Of a DNA stretch of 64,000 nt, positions 44,570 to 52,332 are shown in pieces. The DNA comes from Vannielia litorea. GTDB lineage: Bacteria; Pseudomonadota; Alphaproteobacteria; Rhodobacterales; Rhodobacteraceae. Both the position numbers and the translations under genes were made by a program. The number at the start of each line of letters is the position of its first letter. Position 1 is the first letter of the stretch. The DNA is taken from assembly GCF_900142295.1 (NCBI RefSeq), contig NZ_FSRL01000001.1, positions 2,914,001-2,978,000 of the forward strand. The letters are read 5' to 3'. Under the pieces are notes generated by a model. It ran no database searches. It was given only the letters and a program-made list of their open reading frames with translations, and was not told where the DNA came from.

Positions 44570-45471
44570 TCCGAGCAGCCCTGGCAGCCCTTTCCCTTGT
44601 TCTCGCGGCACCGCTGACCGCGCCCGAGGCCTCCGCGCAATCGAAGGCCAGCGCGCTTTTTGCCTCCAAGCCCAGGCCGGCGCGCGGCAAATCCGAGGTC
44701 TTCGGCTTCTACTCCAAGGGCTGCGCCGCGGGCCTTGTCGAACTGCCCGAGACCGGGCCGCGCTGGCAGGCGATGCGCCTGTCGCGCAACCGCAACTGGG
44801 GCCACCCCGAGATGATCGAATTCATCGAGCGGCTCTCCGCCCAGGCCGTAAAATTCGGCTGGCCCGGCATCTACGTCGGCGATATTTCGCAACCCCGCGG
44901 CGGCCCCTCGCCCTCGGGCCACTCCTCGCATCAGACCGGCCTCGACGTGGATATCTGGTATACCCGCCCCTCGCGGCTGAACCTTACCCGCGGCGAGCGC
45001 GAGAGCCTCGGCGCCCTGATCGTGCGCAACAATGACCAGCGCACGCTGAACAACAAATGGACCAACGCCCATGCCGCTCTGCTCGAAGCCGCCGCCCGCG
45101 ACCCGATGGTCGACCGCATCTTCGTCACCGCTCCGATCAAGATCTCGATGTGCCAGAAGGCCACCCGGCGCGACAAGAAATGGCTCCAGAAGATCCGCCC
45201 GCTTTATGGCCACCACGATCACTTCCACGTTCGGCTCAAGTGCCCGCGCGGCTCGCCGGATTGCGTGGTGCAATCGCCCGGCGTCGACGAGCTTTCCAAG
45301 GGCGGTGACGGCTGCGACGAGAGCCTGATGTGGTGGGTCACCGACTACCTCAACCCGCCCAAGGTCAAGGCCGATCCCAACGCCAGGAAGGCCCCGCGCA
45401 AGCGCCACCCGCGCGACTACGTCATGGCCGACCTGCCCCGCTCATGCGTCGGCGTTCTCAACTCGGACTGA
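44566..45471 (+). CDS. mepA: Penicillin-insensitive murein endopeptidase
   Basis: This 301-residue LAS-family zinc endopeptidase has a signal peptide (cleavage near ASAQ-S), the zinc motif SGHSSHQTGLDVDIWY and the second motif YGHHDHFHVRLKCP. MepA cleaves D-Ala-mDAP cross-links in the periplasm. The ATG overlaps the UMF1 stop, and its 3' end overlaps the next gene by 28 bases. It has more cysteines in its C-terminal part than needed for catalysis, likely forming disulfides. Confidence 0.92.
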   Translation: MIRAALAALSLVLAAPLTAPEASAQSKASALFASKPRPARGKSEVFGFYSKGCAAGLVELPETGPRWQAMRLSRNRNWGHPEMIEFIERLSAQAVKFGWPGIYVGDISQPRGGPSPSGHSSHQTGLDVDIWYTRPSRLNLTRGERESLGALIVRNNDQRTLNNKWTNAHAALLEAAARDPMVDRIFVTAPIKISMCQKATRRDKKWLQKIRPLYGHHDHFHVRLKCPRGSPDCVVQSPGVDELSKGGDGCDESLMWWVTDYLNPPKVKADPNARKAPRKRHPRDYVMADLPRSCVGVLNSD

Positions 45472-46349
45472 GCCTCGCCGCCCTCGCGCTCTGTGCCGGC
45501 CTCGCCCTCGCGGCAGGCCAAGGCGGGCAGCGCGTGGTGTCGGTGAGCCTCGGCAGCAGCGATGCCGAAACCCGCTTCGGCGGGTTCTCGGGGCTCGAGG
45601 TCTCGGAGGATGGCATCCGGTTCTGGGCCCTTTCCGACCGTGCCGCGCTGGCCGAAGGCCGGCTGCTGCGCGATGCGGCGGGCAGCCTGACCGGCGTCGA
45701 GATCACCACCCACAGCCGGCTGACCGATCCCGACGGCCACCCGGTGAACGGCTACGAGAGCGATGCCGAGGGCCTGGCCCGGCGCGACGACGGGCGGTTC
45801 TTCGTGTCCTTCGAGGGCTACCACCGGATCTGGACATGGCGCGGCGACGACATCCTCCACGGCGGCGAGGCCGCGTGGCTGCCCCGCCACCCCGACTTCA
45901 AGACATTCCAGAACAACTCCGCCCTCGAGGCGCTGGCCATTGCCCCGGATGGCGCGCTCTACACCCTGCCCGAACGCTCCGGCAGCTACGCCACGCCCTT
46001 CCCGGTCTATCGCTATGCCGAGGGCGCGTGGCAAGTTGTCGGGCACATCGAGCGCGAGGGCGAGTGGCTCCCCGTCGGCGCCGATTTCGACGACCGTGGC
46101 CGCCTCACCCTGCTCTGGCGCCACTTCACCGGCTACGGCTTTTCCAGCCGCATCACCCGCCACGACATGACGGGTAACCTGTGGCCCGGCCAGGAGCTTT
46201 ACCGCTCCGGCCCGCTGACCCACGGCAACCTCGAGGGCCTGTCGCTCTGGCGCGATGCCAGGGGCCGACTTCGCGCGGTGATGGTGTCCGACGACAACTT
46301 CAAGGGCTACCAGCGCAGCGAGATCGTCGAGGTGCAGCTGTCCGACTGA
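45444..46349 (+). CDS. Exported esterase-like phytase-family protein (PF13449-like)
   Basis: This 301-residue protein starts with a signal peptide (cleavage near LALA-A). Its mature domain has the features of the esterase-like phytase family: FGGFSGLEVSEDG near the start, NGYESDAEGLAR, SFEGYHRIW and NLEGLSLWRDARG, consistent with a beta-propeller. Substrates of bacterial members are mostly unknown. Its ATG lies 28 bases inside the end of mepA. It completes a UMF1-mepA-phytase-like operon. Confidence 0.82.
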   Translation: MRRRSQLGLSLAALALCAGLALAAGQGGQRVVSVSLGSSDAETRFGGFSGLEVSEDGIRFWALSDRAALAEGRLLRDAAGSLTGVEITTHSRLTDPDGHPVNGYESDAEGLARRDDGRFFVSFEGYHRIWTWRGDDILHGGEAAWLPRHPDFKTFQNNSALEALAIAPDGALYTLPERSGSYATPFPVYRYAEGAWQVVGHIEREGEWLPVGADFDDRGRLTLLWRHFTGYGFSSRITRHDMTGNLWPGQELYRSGPLTHGNLEGLSLWRDARGRLRAVMVSDDNFKGYQRSEIVEVQLSD

Positions 46350-46369
46350 GGCTTGCAATGCCATCGCCA

Positions 46370-46435
46370 CGGGTCTAGAAGCCCGCCGTCCCGCACGGTG
46401 CGGGGCCAAGTCCCCGACCACCTTGCAAAAACGGG
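46370..46435 (+). promoter_or_regulatory. Structured leader upstream of the queuosine-precursor transporter
   Basis: The 93-base leader can form CCCGCA/TGCGGG (46390-46395 with 46399-46404), or alternatively GGGG/CCCC (46402-46405 with 46412-46415). The loop CAAG (46407-46410) of the second form can pair with CTTG (46422-46425), an H-type pseudoknot. A smaller CGGG/CCCG hairpin lies at 46370-46385. The two main folds exclude each other. It does not fit known preQ1 riboswitch consensus sequences that I can recall. Confidence 0.35.
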
Positions 46436-46442
46436 CCATATC

Positions 46443-47069
46443 ATGAAGACCAACCTCATCATCGGCGTTCTCGCCATGGCCGCCGTCGTGGTGGCCTCCA
46501 ACATCCTCGTCCAGCATCTTCTGGGCGACTGGCTGACCTGGGGCGCACTGACCTACCCCATCGCCTTTCTCGTGACCGACACGATGAACCGCCTCTACGG
46601 CGCCCCCACCGCCCGCAAGGTGGTGATCGCGGGCTTCGTCGTGGGCGTCGCCTGCTCTTTCGTCGGCTCCCAGATCCAGGGCGAGTTCGGCCCGCTGGTC
46701 ACGCTGCGCATCGCACTCGGCTCGGGCCTGGCTTTTCTTTCTGCCCAATTGCTGGACGTTGCGGTGTTTGACCGGATGCGTGCGCGGGCATGGTGGCAAG
46801 CCCCGCTCGGCTCCACGCTGGTCGGAAGCACCACCGACACGGTGATCTTCTTCTCCGTCGCCTTCGCCGCCACCTTCAACGGGCTGGAGCCGGCCGCCGT
46901 GCCGGACTGGGCGCAGGAGGGCATTCCCCTTCTGGGCAAGGGCCCCGTGGCCCCGCTCTGGGTCTCGCTCGCCGTGGCCGACTGGGGCGTGAAGCTGGCC
47001 CTGGCCGCCCTCGCCCTCATTCCCTTCCGCCTCATAACTGCAAATTTCGCGCGCGCAGAAAAAGTTTGA
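46443..47069 (+). CDS. yhhQ: VUT-family queuosine precursor transporter
   Basis: This 208-residue membrane protein of the YhhQ/VUT family has about six helices and the conserved TYPIAFLVTDTMNRLYG and SFVGSQIQ...VGSTTDTVIFF patterns. YhhQ imports preQ0/preQ1-type precursors of the tRNA base queuosine. The ATG has only a weak ribosome site, but the leader can form alternative hairpins, consistent with translational control. The stop codon overlaps a TTGACA hexamer that may start the next transcript. Confidence 0.88.
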   Translation: MKTNLIIGVLAMAAVVVASNILVQHLLGDWLTWGALTYPIAFLVTDTMNRLYGAPTARKVVIAGFVVGVACSFVGSQIQGEFGPLVTLRIALGSGLAFLSAQLLDVAVFDRMRARAWWQAPLGSTLVGSTTDTVIFFSVAFAATFNGLEPAAVPDWAQEGIPLLGKGPVAPLWVSLAVADWGVKLALAALALIPFRLITANFARAEKV

Positions 47070-47132
47070 CAGGTGCACACTTCCGATTCACGCTGAACTT
47101 GCGTTTTTCAACAGCTGAAAGGAGGTGATCCA

Positions 47133-47189
47133 GTGTCGAGAGCTACATTGGAGAGAGGTGTCGGGACAACGGCGGAGGTCAGCGCGTAG
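47133..47189 (+). CDS. 18-codon leader peptide-like ORF
   Basis: The frame starts at GTG 47133, seven bases after GGAGG within a 17-base match to the anti-Shine-Dalgarno (GAAAGGAGGTGATCCAG). It encodes MSRATLERGVGTTAEVSA and ends at TAG 47187-47189. The stop codon is inside the first hairpin (47182-47203), so a ribosome finishing the peptide would melt that hairpin. A strong terminator follows 73 bases later. I do not recognise the peptide. The exceptional ribosome site and the position argue that it is translated. Confidence 0.5.
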   Translation: MSRATLERGVGTTAEVSA

Positions 47190-47261
47190 GGCAGCCCTTG
47201 CGCGGAGATGACCGCAATTGGCCGAGGGTCTAACCGGACCTCGCCTCCAACACAGTTCGAC

Positions 47262-47293
47262 AGGGCCGTTCCGTCTTCCGGAGCGGCCCTTTT
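47262..47293 (+). terminator. Strong intrinsic terminator before arfB
   Basis: AGGGCCGTTCCG (47262-47273) pairs with CGGAGCGGCCCT (47279-47290) with one G-T wobble and a 5-base loop. A TTT follows. It lies 32 bases before the arfB ATG. Confidence 0.85.
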
Positions 47294-47324
47294 GATTGCC
47301 CCGCCACGGCGCTAGGAAAGAGCC

Positions 47325-47747
47325 ATGCCGATCCGGATCAACGATCAGATCACGATAGAGGACTGGGAGCTTGTCGAGGTTTTCACCACCTCGCAGGGCC
47401 CGGGCGGCCAGAACGTGAACAAGGTCGCCACCGCGGTCGAGCTGCGTTTTGCCGCCGCCGCCTCGCCCCACCTGCCCGAACCGGTCAAGACCCGCCTGCG
47501 CCGTCTTGCGGGTCGCCGCTGGACCGATGCCGGCGAAGTGCTGCTGCTGGTGCAAGACACCCGGTCCCAGGCGCGCAACCGCGACCTCGCCCGCGAACGG
47601 CTGGCCGAGCTGATCCGCAAGGCGCTCGAAAAACCCAAGAAACGCATCCCCACGCGCCCGACCCTCGGCTCCAGGAAGCGGCGCCTGAAGGCAAAAAAGG
47701 AACGCGGCGAGGTAAAGTCCCTGCGCGGCAAGGTCGATCCCGAGTAG
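47325..47747 (+). CDS. arfB: Alternative ribosome-rescue peptidyl-tRNA hydrolase ArfB
   Basis: This 140-residue ArfB/YaeJ (ICT1-like) protein has the release-factor GGQ motif at residues 27-29 (SQGPGGQNVNKV). A basic C-terminal tail (KKPKKR-type stretches, then GSRKRRLKAKKERGE) inserts into the empty mRNA channel of stalled ribosomes. It releases peptides from ribosomes stuck at mRNA ends. AGGAAAGAG precedes the ATG. The terminator and short leader ORF just upstream suggest it may be controlled by attenuation tied to translation; it could also have its own promoter within the 32 bases after the terminator. Confidence 0.93.
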   Translation: MPIRINDQITIEDWELVEVFTTSQGPGGQNVNKVATAVELRFAAAASPHLPEPVKTRLRRLAGRRWTDAGEVLLLVQDTRSQARNRDLARERLAELIRKALEKPKKRIPTRPTLGSRKRRLKAKKERGEVKSLRGKVDPE

Positions 47748-47766
47748 GGCGGGCAGGCTGCCCGCC
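47748..47766. terminator. Hairpin between arfB and TauE/SafE gene
   Basis: GGCGGGCA (47748-47755) and TGCCCGCC (47759-47766) form a perfect 8-bp stem with a triloop, directly after the arfB stop in the convergent gap. There is no T-run on either side. Confidence 0.5.
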
Positions 47767-47774
47767 ACCCCGGC

Positions 47775-48605
47775 TCACCCCAGCGCCGACCAGAGCATCT
47801 TGAGCGCCGAGAGAAAGAGAAAGGCCGCAAAGGCCAGCTTCAGCCGCGCCGGGTTGAGGCTGTGGGCGATCCTCGACCCCACCGGCGCGGTGAAGACCGA
47901 GGCCGAGAAGATCAGCACCGCCGCCGGAACCGAGACATAGCCCAGCGAGTAGGGCGGCCTGAGCGGCACGCCCCAGCCCGACCAGACAAACCCGAGGGCA
48001 GCAGGCACCGCGATGACGAGCCCGAAGGCCGCCGCCGTGCCCACCGCGCGGTGCACCGGAAACGAAAACGCCGTCAGCGTCGGTACCGAGAGCGTGCCCC
48101 CGCCGATCCCCATCAGCGCCGAGAACACCCCGATGAACCCCGGCACCAGCCCTCGGGCCACGGGCCCCTGCGGCAGGTCGTCGCCCAGGACGATCTTTTT
48201 GGGCAGGGCCATGTTGATCGAGACCAGCAGCGCGATGACCCCGAAAATCAGCGTCAGCCCGCTCGAGGCGATCACCTTCGAGAGCAACCCGCCCGCCAGC
48301 GCGCCGACAAAGATCAGCGGCGCCCAGCTCTTCAGCAGGTCCGCGTCGATCGCGCCCTTGCGGTGATGCGACCGCGCCGAGCTGATCGAGGTCGGGATGA
48401 TCGTGGCGAGCGAGGTCGCCACCGCCACATGCATCGCCACCGCCTCGGGCACGCCGAGCCAGCCAAAGAGCCAGAACAGCACCGGCACGATGACGATGCC
48501 GCCGCCGACACCGAGCAACCCGGCCAGTACGCCCGCCACCGCCCCCGTCGCCACCAGCCCCAGGCCCAGCGCGACCAGAAGGCTCATCGAATAGGTATCG
48601 CTCAA
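47775..48605 (-). CDS. TauE/SafE-family sulfite/organosulfonate exporter-like protein
   Basis: This 276-residue membrane protein has eight or so helices and two copies of the TauE/SafE glycine motif (LAGLLGVGGGIVIVPVL and SALMGIGGGTLSVP). The family exports sulfite, sulfoacetate or similar anions, but many members are uncharacterised. TTG 48605 overlaps the pncB stop (TTGA) and has GGAGG four bases upstream, so I prefer it to ATG 48587, which has no ribosome site. It is the last gene of the pncA-arsH-pncB set. Confidence 0.86.
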   Translation of the reverse strand: MSDTYSMSLLVALGLGLVATGAVAGVLAGLLGVGGGIVIVPVLFWLFGWLGVPEAVAMHVAVATSLATIIPTSISSARSHHRKGAIDADLLKSWAPLIFVGALAGGLLSKVIASSGLTLIFGVIALLVSINMALPKKIVLGDDLPQGPVARGLVPGFIGVFSALMGIGGGTLSVPTLTAFSFPVHRAVGTAAAFGLVIAVPAALGFVWSGWGVPLRPPYSLGYVSVPAAVLIFSASVFTAPVGSRIAHSLNPARLKLAFAAFLFLSALKMLWSALG

Positions 48606-49894
48606 ACGACGACCTCCATGGCATCCTGTGCCCCCACGCCGAAGACCCGCTTGTAACGCGCGATCTCCTCTTGCGGGCCCATCGCCTTGCGCGGGTTGTC
48701 CGAGAGCTTCACCGTCGGCTTTCCGTTGGCCTCGACCGCCTTGCAGACAAGGCTGAAGGGCGCCAGCGCATCGCCCGGCGTCAGGCCTCGAAAATCATTG
48801 GTCAGCAGGGTGCCCCAGCCAAAGGAGACCCGCACGCGGCCCCGGAACTGTGCCGAAAGCTCCTCGATCTTTTCCACGTCGAGCCCGTCGGAGAAGATCA
48901 CCAGCTTCTGCGTGGGGTCCTCGCCGCGCGACCTCCACCAGTCGATCGCCACCTCGGCTCCCTCCGCCGGGTCGCCCGAGTCGATCCGGATGCCGGTCCA
49001 GCCGGCCAGCCAGTCGGGCGCGCGCTCCAGAAAGCCCCGCGTGCCGTAGGTGTCGGGCAGGATGATCCGCAGGTTGCCGTCATGCTCCTCGTGCCAGTCG
49101 CTCAGCACGTCGTAGGGAGCCTGGGCCAGCGCCGCATCGTCCTCTGCCAGCGCGGCATAGACCATCGGCAACTCATGGGCATTGGTGCCGATCGCCTCGA
49201 GGTCGCGGTTCTTGGCGATCAGGCAGTTCGACGTGCCCGTGAAGGCCGGGCCAAGCCCCTCGAACATCGCCTGCACGCACCAGTCCTGCCACAGAAACGA
49301 GTGCCGCCGCCGGGTGCCGAAATCGGCCAGCCGCAGCCCCTCGATCTCCTTCAGCCGTTCGATCTTTTCCCAGAGCTTGGTCATGGCGCGGGCATAAAGC
49401 ACCTGAAGCTCGAACCGCCCCATGTCGCCGAGCACGGCGCGGCCACGAAGCTCCATCAGCACTGCCAGCGCCGGGATCTCCCAAAGCATCACCTCCGGCC
49501 AGTTGCCCTCGAACGTCAGCTCGTATTGGTCGCCCACCCGCTCCAGGTGATAGGCAGGCAACCGCAACCCCTCGAACCACTCCATGAAATCCGGGCGGAA
49601 CATCTGGCGCTTGCCGTAAAAGGTGTTGCCCCGAAGCCAGGTGCTTTCGCCGCGCGTCAGCGAGAGCGAGCGGATGTGGTCGAGCTGCTCGCGCAACTCG
49701 CCTTCGTCGATCAGCCTGGCCAGCGGCACCGACTTGGTCCGGTTGATCAGGCTGAAGGTCACCTGCGTTTCGCGCTTGTTGCGAAACACCGACTGGCACA
49801 TCAGCAGCTTGTAGAAATCCGTGTCGATGAGCGACCGCAAGATCGGGTCGATCTTCCACTTGTGGTTATAGACGCGGCTCGCGATGTCGACCAT
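48602..49894 (-). CDS. pncB: Nicotinate phosphoribosyltransferase
   Basis: This 430-residue enzyme matches PncB throughout: LIDTDFYKLLMCQSVF near the N-terminus, DFGTRRRHSFLWQDW with the phosphorylated-histidine region, TGTSNCLIAKN, and IRIDSGDPAEGAEVAIDWW. It makes nicotinate mononucleotide from nicotinate and PRPP, coupled to ATP. ATG 49894 follows GGAGGAG. Together with PncA (nicotinamidase) in the same operon it forms the Preiss-Handler entry into NAD synthesis. Confidence 0.95.
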   Translation of the reverse strand: MVDIASRVYNHKWKIDPILRSLIDTDFYKLLMCQSVFRNKRETQVTFSLINRTKSVPLARLIDEGELREQLDHIRSLSLTRGESTWLRGNTFYGKRQMFRPDFMEWFEGLRLPAYHLERVGDQYELTFEGNWPEVMLWEIPALAVLMELRGRAVLGDMGRFELQVLYARAMTKLWEKIERLKEIEGLRLADFGTRRRHSFLWQDWCVQAMFEGLGPAFTGTSNCLIAKNRDLEAIGTNAHELPMVYAALAEDDAALAQAPYDVLSDWHEEHDGNLRIILPDTYGTRGFLERAPDWLAGWTGIRIDSGDPAEGAEVAIDWWRSRGEDPTQKLVIFSDGLDVEKIEELSAQFRGRVRVSFGWGTLLTNDFRGLTPGDALAPFSLVCKAVEANGKPTVKLSDNPRKAMGPQEEIARYKRVFGVGAQDAMEVVV

Positions 49895-49978
49895 TGGCTC
49901 CTCCGGCACGGCACCGGGTGGTTATTTCAAGCGCGGAAGATGAAGTCCAGCCGGGCCGATCCTGTCGGCACCCGGCCC

Positions 49979-50692
49979 TCAGATCGCATTGGGCAGGTTC
50001 ACCCGTTTCGAAAGTTCCTCGCGGGTTTCCACCCGTTCCGAGTAGCGGTCCACCAGGTGATCCTTGATATCGCGCGTGAGCAGGGTAAAGCGCACCAGCT
50101 CCTCCATCACGTCGACCATCCGGTTGTAGAACGGCGAGCGCTTCATCCGGCCTCCCTCGAACTCGGTCCAGGCGCGCGGCACCGAGCTCTGGTTGGGGAT
50201 TGTGAGCAGCCGCATCCAACGGCCCAGAATCCGCATCTGGTTCACCGAGTTGAAACTCTGGCTCCCGCCAGACACCTGCATCAGCGCCAGCGTCTTGCCC
50301 TGGGTCGGGCGCACACCGCCGATGGGCGAGAGCGGGATCCAGTCGATCTGGGTCTTCATGATGCCGGTCATCGTGCCGTGCCGCTCGGGCGACGACCAGA
50401 CCATGCCCTCGCACCACATCGCCAGGTCGCGCAGCTCTGCCACCTTGGGGTGATCCGCAGGCGCATCATCCGGCAGCGGCAGGCCCGACGGGTGGAAGAT
50501 ACGGGTCTCGCAGCCCATCTTCTCCAGCACCCGCGCCGCCTCTTCCACCATCAACCGCGAATAGGCCGTTTCACGCAGCGACCCGTAGAGCAGCAGGATG
50601 CGCGCCGGATGGCCGCTATGCGCCCGCGGAAAGAGCTGATCGGGGTCGGGAGCGCGAAAGCTGGCTTCGTCGAGCTGCGGTATATCGGTCAT
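49979..50692 (-). CDS. arsH: ArsH-type NADPH-dependent FMN reductase
   Basis: This 237-residue flavodoxin-like protein has the FMN loop [44 protein letters not shown] and [23 protein letters not shown], all typical of ArsH. Characterised ArsH proteins use NADPH to reduce quinones or azo dyes, or to oxidise trivalent organoarsenicals. No arsR, arsB, acr3 or arsC gene is nearby. Instead it sits between nicotinamidase (53-base gap) and nicotinate phosphoribosyltransferase (84-base gap) on the same strand. The name reflects family; arsenic function is not supported by context. Confidence 0.88.
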   Translation of the reverse strand: MTDIPQLDEASFRAPDPDQLFPRAHSGHPARILLLYGSLRETAYSRLMVEEAARVLEKMGCETRIFHPSGLPLPDDAPADHPKVAELRDLAMWCEGMVWSSPERHGTMTGIMKTQIDWIPLSPIGGVRPTQGKTLALMQVSGGSQSFNSVNQMRILGRWMRLLTIPNQSSVPRAWTEFEGGRMKRSPFYNRMVDVMEELVRFTLLTRDIKDHLVDRYSERVETREELSKRVNLPNAI

Positions 50693-50745
50693 GGGTCTCT
50701 TCGGTGGTCACTGAACGCTGTGCCGACCTACCTGGGGCGCGCGCC

Positions 50746-51345
50746 TCAGTCCACCACCACGCCCGCGCCGCGCATCCCCTCCATTGCCGCCTTCAGCGAG
50801 CCGTCGAGGTCGATCGCGCGGCAGAGGTCGGTGCGTACGGTCACGGTAAAGCCCAGCTTTGCCGCATCCACCGCCGAGAAGTTCACGCAGTAATCCGTCG
50901 CCAGCCCCACCAGTGTCAGCTTCTCGATGCCCCGCGTCCGCAGGTATCCCTCCAGCCCGGTCGGCGTTTCGTGGTCGTTCTCGAAGAAGGCCGAGTAGCT
51001 GTCGATCCGCGGGTTGTAGCCCTTCCGCACGATCAGGTCGGCGCGGCTGGTGTCGAGCCCGGCATGAAACGCCGCACCCTCGCTGCCCTGGATGCAATGC
51101 TCGGGCCAGAGCACCTGCGGGCCATAGGGCATGTCGATCACGCTGAACGGCTCCTGCCCCGGATGGCTCGTGGCAAAGCTCGAATGGCCCTCGGGGTGCC
51201 AGTCCTGGGTCAGCACCACGGCCGGAAACGCCGCCATTAGCTCATTGATGCCGGGCACGATCCGGTCGCCGCCCTCCACCGCCAGGGCCCCTCCGGGGCA
51301 GAAGTCATTCTGCACGTCGATCACGATGAGGGCGCTGTCGGGCAT
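50746..51345 (-). CDS. pncA: Nicotinamidase
   Basis: This 199-residue isochorismatase-fold amidase has catalytic Asp in VIDVQNDFCPGG, the metal site DWHPEGHSSF with HCIQGSEGAAF, and the nucleophilic cysteine in LVGLATDYCVNFSAVDA. It converts nicotinamide to nicotinate, the substrate of pncB two genes downstream. It is the first gene of the leftward operon, divergent from trhO. Confidence 0.94.
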   Translation of the reverse strand: MPDSALIVIDVQNDFCPGGALAVEGGDRIVPGINELMAAFPAVVLTQDWHPEGHSSFATSHPGQEPFSVIDMPYGPQVLWPEHCIQGSEGAAFHAGLDTSRADLIVRKGYNPRIDSYSAFFENDHETPTGLEGYLRTRGIEKLTLVGLATDYCVNFSAVDAAKLGFTVTVRTDLCRAIDLDGSLKAAMEGMRGAGVVVD

Positions 51346-51423
51346 GGGCGGTCTCCTTGAGTTGGGCCGAAGGTAACATCCGCATCCCGCGGGTCAATCT
51401 TGCCCGCTCGCGCAAGGGCGGCT

Positions 51424-52332
51424 ATGCCGCGCCCCATGTATACCGTCGCCGCGCTCTACAAGTTCGCCTCCTTCCCCGACCCCGCCGCCCTGCGCGGGCC
51501 GTTGAGGGCGCTCTGCGAGGCCGAAGATCTCTGCGGCTCGCTCCTGCTGGCGCCAGAGGGCATCAATGGCACCGTTGCGGGCCCCCGCGCGGGCATCGAC
51601 CGGCTCATCGCCCACATCAGGCGTCTGCCCGGCTGCGCGGATCTCGAGTGGAAGGAGAGCACCGCGCCCGCACGCCCCTTCCGCCGGATGAAGGTGCGGC
51701 TGAAACGGGAGATCGTCACCATGGGCGTCGAGGGCGTGGACCCGACCGCCTCGGTTGGCACCTATGTCGCCCCCGCCGCGTGGAACGCGCTCATCGAGGC
51801 TCCCGACGTGGCGCTGATCGACACGCGCAACGACTACGAGGTCGCCATCGGCACCTTCGAGGGCGCGGTAAACCCCGAAACCGCGAGTTTCGGCGAATTC
51901 CCGGCCTGGTGGGAGGCCAACAAGGACCGCTTCACGGGCAAGCGGGTGGCCATGTTCTGCACCGGCGGCATCCGCTGCGAGAAATCCACCAACTACCTGA
52001 GATCGCAGGGCGTGGAGGAGGTGTTCCACCTTCAGGGCGGCATCCTGAAGTATCTTGAGGAGGTGCCCGAGGCCGAGAGCCGCTGGACCGGCGAATGTTA
52101 TGTCTTCGACCAGCGCGTCTCGGTCGGGCACGGGCTCACGCCCGGCGACTACCAGCTCTGCCACGCCTGCGGGCGCCCGGTTTCCGCCGCCGACCGCGCC
52201 GCGCCGGAGTATGAAGAGGGCGTTCAGTGCCCGGCCTGCGTGGGTGCCTATTCCGAGGCCGACCGCACCCGCTTCCGCGAGCGCCAGCGCCAGCTTGCAC
52301 TGACCCGCGCCCGCGCCAGCTCCGGCCCATGA
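51424..52332 (+). CDS. trhO: tRNA uridine hydroxylase TrhO (rhodanese-like YceA)
   Basis: This 302-residue protein has an N-terminal acylphosphatase-like domain (ALYKFASF...[15 protein letters not shown]), a rhodanese domain with the active cysteine in [12 protein letters not shown], and a C-terminal Cys-rich zinc-like segment (CHACGRPVS...CPACVG). TrhO catalyses oxygen-dependent hydroxylation of uridine 34 in tRNA. ATG 51424 has AAGG six bases upstream; ATG 51436 is the alternative. The stop overlaps the hemerythrin gene (ATGA), a suggestive link because the reaction needs O2. Confidence 0.9.
   Translation: MPRPMYTVAALYKFASFPDPAALRGPLRALCEAEDLCGSLLLAPEGINGTVAGPRAGIDRLIAHIRRLPGCADLEWKESTAPARPFRRMKVRLKREIVTMGVEGVDPTASVGTYVAPAAWNALIEAPDVALIDTRNDYEVAIGTFEGAVNPETASFGEFPAWWEANKDRFTGKRVAMFCTGGIRCEKSTNYLRSQGVEEVFHLQGGILKYLEEVPEAESRWTGECYVFDQRVSVGHGLTPGDYQLCHACGRPVSAADRAAPEYEEGVQCPACVGAYSEADRTRFRERQRQLALTRARASSGP

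Larger units (their letters stand above)
47100..47293 (+). ncRNA. Candidate structured RNA / leader with terminator upstream of arfB
   Basis: About 190 bases lie between yhhQ and arfB. They hold a TTGACA hexamer upstream (47066), a 17-base perfect complement of the 16S rRNA 3' end (47117-47133), and an 18-codon frame. Next come a nested hairpin GCGC..AGGG-CAG-CCCT..GCGC (47182-47203) and a CGAGG/CCTCG hairpin (47223-47243), then an intrinsic terminator. It could be an independent small RNA/mRNA or an attenuator of arfB. The 5' end is not defined. Confidence 0.5.

Noticed and set aside
46350..46442. A known preQ1-I or preQ1-II riboswitch before yhhQ
   Set aside because: The A-rich tail and loop sequences of these classes are not in the right order; only a generic alternative fold is supported.
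47117..47133. Match to the 16S rRNA 3' end, possibly a fragment of a ribosomal RNA gene
   Set aside because: Only 17 bases match and the flanks do not continue the rRNA sequence. The orientation and the GTG seven bases after GGAGG fit an extended Shine-Dalgarno instead.
49979..50692. Arsenic-resistance island around arsH
   Set aside because: No arsR, arsC, arsB/acr3 or arsM gene is adjacent, and the neighbours are NAD-salvage genes.
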